Source: Anaerolineae bacterium (GTDB lineage: Bacteria; Chloroflexota; Anaerolineae; JAFGEY01). Taken from it: 18,582 nucleotides of DNA. Location of the stretch: NCBI GenBank assembly GCA_016929205.1, contig JAFGJF010000451.1, positions 1 through 18,582 of the forward strand, given 5' to 3'. The notes beneath the pieces are model-generated. The model saw only the letters and a program-made list of their open reading frames with translations. It was not told the DNA's origin and searched no databases. Shown here piece after piece: positions 15,054 to 18,582 of this stretch. The position numbers were made by a program, and so were the translations under genes. Each line of letters begins with the position of its first letter. Positions within the stretch are counted from its first letter, which is position 1.

Positions 15054-15323
15054 ATGGATTCGGGAATGATCGGCAAGATTCTCAAAGCCAAGCAATATGC
15101 AGAAGAACGCGATCGAATTACGTTCACTCAGCTTTCTGTCATCATTCACGGTGAGAACAACGATCACAAAGTCCGATATCAGGATGGAGCGTGGACGTGT
15201 ACATGCACATTTTTCGCCTCGCACGATGTGTGCAGTCATACCATGGCGATGGAACGCATTCTGGGCGAGATGATCCAACCCGCCCAGGAATCTGCCGAAA
15301 AATTGACACTAGAAGTGGCCTAA
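15054..15323 (+). CDS. small SWIM zinc-finger protein
   Basis: An 89-residue cytoplasmic protein. Its only recognisable element is a SWIM finger, C-x-C-x8-C-x-H (CTC...CSH), at about residues 48-61. SWIM fingers bind zinc and mediate DNA or protein contacts. Here the motif stands alone, without the SNF2, transposase or MEKK domains it is often fused to. The preceding segment (VRYQDGAWTCTC) follows the usual W-x-C-x-C pattern, and MAMERIL after the finger is helical. AAGGAG eight bases before ATG 15054 supports the start. A GC-rich hairpin (GCCGG-GAAG-CCGGC, 15018-15031) lies just before this ribosome site. The gene is divergent from the surface operon and convergent with the PLP-enzyme operon, and the attenuator-like leader suggests controlled expression. 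Target unknown. Confidence 0.85.
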   Translation: MDSGMIGKILKAKQYAEERDRITFTQLSVIIHGENNDHKVRYQDGAWTCTCTFFASHDVCSHTMAMERILGEMIQPAQESAEKLTLEVA

Positions 15324-15358
15324 TCCGCCTCTGCAATCTGTCACACAAACAGAACACT

Positions 15359-15390
15359 CGGAGGATACCAAGTTGGTATCCTCCGCTTTT
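15359..15390 (+). terminator. intrinsic terminator after the SWIM gene
   Basis: An 11-bp perfect stem (CGGAGGATACC with GGTATCCTCCG, loop AAGTT) is followed by C and four Ts. It lies 35 bases after the SWIM stop. It is strong in the stem but short in the T-tract. The rest of the gap to 15485 shows nothing I can name. Confidence 0.75.
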
Positions 15391-15485
15391 GTACAGCCAG
15401 AATCTCGAGCAGTCTCAACTGTCTTTACACATAAATATACCGTGCCCCCACGCGACACGGCAAATCCGTCGCACAATACGAGCCT

Positions 15486-16601
15486 TTATCCTCTGTAGAT
15501 AATTTGCTTAATCCGATCAACAATGAGTTTCTCTTGCCCATGCTTTAACGTTTGTGGGTTGACAAATATTCCGCTTCTGCCGGCCGGGGCCAATGCAATG
15601 CTCGGATCGCCAGCCCGCAACTGAGCAAGCACGTCATCTCGCATTACGCCCAGATGCGGCTCATTCAGGATAATCTCGGCTCGCGACATAGGCTGTCCAG
15701 CTTCGCTGGGAAAGCTTTTTTGTGCAGACACAAACGGCATCTCTGAACACGCATCTATGACATACTGAACCTGGCATTCATAGGTCGTCATCATGCTGTC
15801 GTGATCGAGGTTCAAATACCAGCGAACAGCAGCCCACAGCCCGATCATTTCTTCCTTGCCCACCTTCATTGGCCGGCCAATAAATGCCCGCGGACAAGCG
15901 TTAAAGGCACAAGCCTGCACGAGTTCCTTCTGCCCCAGAATGAGCCCGCTGCTCTGAGGGCCGCATAACCCCTTGCCGCCGCTAAAGAGAGCAAGATCAG
16001 CTCCCATATGTGTGAATCGCCACAAGCTATCTACTGGTGGCAGTTGGGCCGCGGCATCGACGAGCAAGGGTATGTCATGCTGTTTGGCAATTTCAATACC
16101 TTGTTCCAACGGGAGTTGTCCCTCCATCAGGGTGTTCTTGTAGAAATAGAGAATGGCTGCAGTCTTGTCGGTGATCGCTCGTTGCATATCTTGAGCTGTA
16201 GTCCCATCATCTGTGCCAATCTCGACGAGCTTGCCGCCTGCCTGCCGAACGGCAAAATCATAACTGACACGCCCGCGCCTATGGACAATGATCTCATTCT
16301 TGAGGCCATCGGTATTGGGAAGCCGAGCCCGCTTTTCAGGATCCATGCCAGTGATACATGCCGCCGTACTCAAAACCAACCCCGCTGCCGCACCACAAGA
16401 AACAAATGCTGCCTCATTCTTTGTCCATTCCGCGATCTGGGCACCAACCTTTTCTTGCAGTTCATCAATGTCAACGAAATGTTGAGCGGCTTCGGCCATT
16501 GCCGATAACACCTCGGGCGGCATAAGAGACCCCCCTAGTGAGGTCAACGTGGCATAGCCATTGATCACTTTTTTCACACCAAGTTCGTCATAGACATCCA
16601 C
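15486..16601 (-). CDS. SelA/DgaE-like PLP-dependent enzyme
   Basis: A 371-residue fold-type I PLP enzyme of the SelA-like group, which includes selenocysteine synthase and D-glucosaminate-6-phosphate ammonia-lyase (DgaE). The N-terminus VYDELGVKKVINGYATLTSLGGS is diagnostic of this group. The cofactor region shows SCGAAAGL (phosphate side), LLVDAAAQLPP (Asp for the pyridine nitrogen) and FSGGKGLCGPQSSGLILG with PLP lysine K210. It lacks the N-terminal extension of true SelA, and no selenocysteine genes are nearby, so a lyase or racemase-like role is more likely. The frame is open to 16730, but that would overlap the amidohydrolase. The GTG at 16601 has GGAG seven bases upstream and starts the family sequence. 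It lies 14 bases after the amidohydrolase stop and is last in its operon. Confidence 0.88.
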   Translation of the reverse strand: MDVYDELGVKKVINGYATLTSLGGSLMPPEVLSAMAEAAQHFVDIDELQEKVGAQIAEWTKNEAAFVSCGAAAGLVLSTAACITGMDPEKRARLPNTDGLKNEIIVHRRGRVSYDFAVRQAGGKLVEIGTDDGTTAQDMQRAITDKTAAILYFYKNTLMEGQLPLEQGIEIAKQHDIPLLVDAAAQLPPVDSLWRFTHMGADLALFSGGKGLCGPQSSGLILGQKELVQACAFNACPRAFIGRPMKVGKEEMIGLWAAVRWYLNLDHDSMMTTYECQVQYVIDACSEMPFVSAQKSFPSEAGQPMSRAEIILNEPHLGVMRDDVLAQLRAGDPSIALAPAGRSGIFVNPQTLKHGQEKLIVDRIKQIIYRG

Positions 16602-16615
16602 CGTCGTTCTCCATC

Positions 16616-17863
16616 CTAACTTTGAAGTGCAGGAATTGCCCAATAAGATTCCGGAGCCTCGCTCCATGCAGGCATGCTTAGGCCAGAAGGATCGTACACG
16701 ATCTCGCCAGCCCGGACTGTCATCACGCACTCGAGTTTTTCGTTTCCAACCAGCTTGGCGTGGCCACAGTCAACAAACCCAAAAGTCCCGCGCAAGTGCT
16801 GAAATATAGCAATGTCAGCCTCAGCACCAATACCAAGCGTTCCCAACTCAGGATGCCCTATTTCCCTTGCCGGATTCACCGTAGAACGCAGAATCACCTC
16901 CTCAAGTGGCATCCCCATACTCAAATACTTGGACATTGTGCTGACCATACTGATCACTGGTCCGTTGATATTCCCCATATGCAGATCAGTACTGATCGAG
17001 TCGGGCGGGAAGCTGCATTGCAGGGCAGGAAACGCATTACGAAACCAAAAGCTCGCCGCCCCATGCCCGAGATCAAAGATAACACCCCGGTCTCGAGCTT
17101 GAAAGAGATGATCATAAACCTGACCGATTTCATTAATGATCGGAAACTGCCGCGCGAAAACATGCGTATGCATATCTCCAGGGCGCAGCTTGTCTAGAAT
17201 CAAGTCAGTATACGATCGTTCTGGCGGACGCGGCCAGAAATCGACCATCACCGGTTTGCCACAAAGTTCGCCGGCCTCTACGGCACGTTCTACAGACGTC
17301 CACGGCGGATGCTCGCTGTCCCAAGGCTCTCGAGTCCAATAGTGCGCTGACTTGATACCAACAATGATGTCTGAATATCGTTCCGCTACGGCAGCCGTGA
17401 TGGCAGGATCCAAGTCGTCAAGACGTTGCTCGGAAGCTTTGTCGATCATCCCACCACTGGCGATGTTGAGAAAAGCGAGAATCCGTGTCAAGGAAGTGTC
17501 GATACACGTCTCTTTGAATTCAGCCCAGTCCTTCCAGCCGGCTGTGCCAGCGTCAACGGTCGTGGTTACGCCCGATGACAGTAAATGGGCATCCGCATTC
17601 AGGCCACCTACATAGCTGGCAGGCGTTGGCCGAAACGTGTAGACGTGTGTGTGAATGTCCAATATTCCCGGGGTAACGTAATACCCCGACACGTCCACCG
17701 TATTTGGCGCCGCGTTTGATGGGATATCTTGAGCAACACGCGCAATATGCTTCTTTGATATTCCCACATCCATTTTTGAGTCGATGCCATTCGCAGGATC
17801 GATCACATGCCCGCCTTTAAGCAGCAGGTCAAAGTTGTTTTTTGAATCCGCAGATGCGACCAT
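16616..17863 (-). CDS. COG3964-type amidohydrolase (dihydroorotase-like metallohydrolase)
   Basis: A 415-residue amidohydrolase-superfamily enzyme with a TIM-barrel metal site. Visible ligands: H71 and H73 in DIHTHVY, K171 in VGIKSAHYW (the probable carboxylated lysine), H232/H234 in MHTHVF, H267 in DLGHGAASFWF, and D293 in STDLHMGN. The N-terminal LLLKGGHVIDPANGID and C-terminal GTLGIGAEADIAIF strands form the usual small beta-domain. Relatives are often labelled dihydroorotase, but they belong to a group that hydrolyses small N- or O-acyl compounds rather than dihydroorotate. Pairing with a SelA-like enzyme is typical for this group (EF0837/EF0838-like pairs). The start at ATG 17863 follows GGGAG by ten bases and the preceding stop by five. 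The physiological substrate is unknown; deacylation before the PLP step is inferred. Confidence 0.88.
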   Translation of the reverse strand: MVASADSKNNFDLLLKGGHVIDPANGIDSKMDVGISKKHIARVAQDIPSNAAPNTVDVSGYYVTPGILDIHTHVYTFRPTPASYVGGLNADAHLLSSGVTTTVDAGTAGWKDWAEFKETCIDTSLTRILAFLNIASGGMIDKASEQRLDDLDPAITAAVAERYSDIIVGIKSAHYWTREPWDSEHPPWTSVERAVEAGELCGKPVMVDFWPRPPERSYTDLILDKLRPGDMHTHVFARQFPIINEIGQVYDHLFQARDRGVIFDLGHGAASFWFRNAFPALQCSFPPDSISTDLHMGNINGPVISMVSTMSKYLSMGMPLEEVILRSTVNPAREIGHPELGTLGIGAEADIAIFQHLRGTFGFVDCGHAKLVGNEKLECVMTVRAGEIVYDPSGLSMPAWSEAPESYWAIPALQS

Positions 17864-17868
17864 TGATT

Positions 17869-18393
17869 CTACTCTCCCTGTAGCGCCTTTTGATAAAGCG
17901 CCGTGCCATAGAATTCATACGAAGCTGCTTTGTCCGGCACATCGACCAGATGAACGGTAAATCGAGCCGGCACACCGTTGTCGGGAAGGTAATCTCGGAA
18001 GAAATCTCGATAGGCCTCGGCATAAGCCTTGCGCAGCCGCTCTTGCTCCGCTGCATAGCCGATCGGATCCACAAATGGGTTCGGCGATTTAGGCTGGCAC
18101 CCAAAGGCATGGATTTCGACAAAATCCACATTCTTGAGAGAATCGCAGATCCCCGCTTCTTGCAACCACGTCTCCCAGCATTTGAAGACGAGTGGAATCT
18201 CTTCTTTGGGCTCCATGAATACGAGTTCATCCAAACCTAACACACTTTTGGCTGAATATCCGCCCGTCAGTCCAGCAAAGCTGATCTTGAGATCGCCGTC
18301 TGGCAGTTCCTCAGTCACTAATGCAGATAAGACTGGATGATCTCCATGGTAATAGTAGGTCAACTTGCCACGCTTTTTGACATTAAAAGCCAT
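17869..18393 (-). CDS. protein of unknown function, first gene of the amidohydrolase operon
   Basis: A 174-residue soluble-looking protein that I do not recognise. It has no signal peptide or membrane helix. Features: an N-terminal basic start (MAFNVKKRGK) with a YYYHGDHPVL segment, a central FVEIHAFGCQPKSPNPFVDPIGY, a charged helix (AAEQERLRKAYAEAYRDFFRDY), and a C-terminal ARFTVHLVDVPDKAASYEF. The His and Cys residues in HGDH and HAFGC might bind a metal, but no known motif is complete. AGGAG lies nine bases before ATG 18393. Its stop is five bases before the amidohydrolase start, so the three genes very probably share one transcript and one pathway. It could be an accessory subunit or a regulator. 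Confidence 0.78.
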   Translation of the reverse strand: MAFNVKKRGKLTYYYHGDHPVLSALVTEELPDGDLKISFAGLTGGYSAKSVLGLDELVFMEPKEEIPLVFKCWETWLQEAGICDSLKNVDFVEIHAFGCQPKSPNPFVDPIGYAAEQERLRKAYAEAYRDFFRDYLPDNGVPARFTVHLVDVPDKAASYEFYGTALYQKALQGE

Positions 18394-18421
18394 ATTTACT
18401 CACTCCTATTTTCTGGTTTTG

Positions 18422-18439
18422 TTTTGACAGAATTTTGAC
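18422..18439. repeat. direct repeat TTTTGAC with 11-base period
   Basis: TTTTGAC occurs at 18422-18428 and again at 18433-18439, one helical turn apart, in the gap upstream of the unknown-protein operon. It could be a regulator site. No clear promoter boxes for the operon were found in 18394-18582. Confidence 0.4.
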
Positions 18440-18475
18440 TGGAGACAATTTGGATCCGAATCAATCAGGTTCGGC

Positions 18476-18582
18476 TTGAGCAAGTATCCCGATGAGACAT
18501 CCAATCAACAAACTACCCCTAATGTAGCCGTGTTCTCTGAAGAGACTGTGACAGTAATCGATCCCCGTCATCCTCTGTATGG
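18476..18582 (+). CDS. partial reading frame with HPLYG motif, possibly transposon-associated
   Basis: A + strand frame runs open from a stop at 18425-18427 to the window end. From a TTG at 18476 (AGG six bases upstream) it reads LSKYPDETSNQQ, then VFSEETVTVIDPRHPLYG at the edge. The ending resembles small proteins found with insertion sequences, which carry a VTV-x-x-P-x-HPL-x-G motif near their N-terminus (DUF5372-like, from memory). Only about 35 codons are visible, a GTG at 18530 is another possible start, and the match rests on one short motif. Confidence 0.35.
   Translation, partial: MSKYPDETSNQQTTPNVAVFSEETVTVIDPRHPLY

Noticed and set aside
15486..16730. SelA (selenocysteine synthase) assignment with the longest start
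   Set aside because: The N-terminal SelA domain is missing, no selenocysteine genes are nearby, and the longer start would overlap the amidohydrolase by about 115 bases.
16616..17863. Dihydroorotase (pyrC) assignment
   Set aside because: The neighbour is a SelA-like enzyme rather than pyrimidine genes, and the sequence fits the COG3964 group better.
18461..18582. Minus-strand 39-codon frame ending LLIGCLIGILAQAEPD
   Set aside because: Short and unsupported; the opposite strand carries a more protein-like frame with the HPLYG motif. It could be the tail of a gene starting outside the window.

Overview
This window most resembles a bacterial chromosome of the phylum Chloroflexota (Anaerolineae/Caldilineae-like). 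The reasons are the large secreted proteins built from DUF11 repeats, a gingipain-type (C25) protease beside them, C-terminal ends of the form P-Y-x-I-[YF]-x-P, and a small SWIM-finger protein. This assignment is inference from protein style; there is no rRNA or other marker in view. Base composition is roughly balanced. No tRNA, rRNA, CRISPR array or complete insertion sequence is visible.

Left third (1-5655), housekeeping. On the + strand are mnmA (tRNA 2-thiouridylase; its start lies in a tandem repeat that copies the start codon) and a small membrane protein whose ribosome binding site overlaps the mnmA stop. Facing them is a minus-strand run: a frameshifted unknown gene, a TraR/DksA-type zinc-finger protein, lspA (signal peptidase II) and an rluD-type pseudouridine synthase. 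A strong intrinsic terminator sits between lspA and rluD, and another lies just upstream of the frameshifted gene. Next come a deleted aldo/keto reductase pseudogene (minus) and anmK (+), a cell-wall recycling kinase.

Middle (5647-15323), surface module. Three tightly packed minus-strand genes form an apparent operon: a 1804-residue secreted protein with six DUF11 repeats, a C25 cysteine protease with its His/Cys dyad, and a small DUF11 protein ending in an LPVTG sortase signal. The giant protein and the protease end in nearly the same short C-terminal motif. Their promoter appears to overlap, at a shared 8-bp palindromic -10 box, a divergent + strand promoter. That second promoter leads through a 12-codon leader peptide and an intrinsic terminator into a small SWIM zinc-finger gene. 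This intergenic control region is the most intriguing part of the window.

Right part (15486-18582), catabolic module. A three-gene minus-strand operon encodes a protein I do not recognise, a COG3964-type amidohydrolase with all expected metal ligands, and a SelA/DgaE-like PLP enzyme. Together they suggest degradation of an acylated amino acid or amino sugar acid of unknown identity. At the right edge a partial + strand reading frame ending in a DPRHPLYG motif may be the start of a transposon-associated gene.
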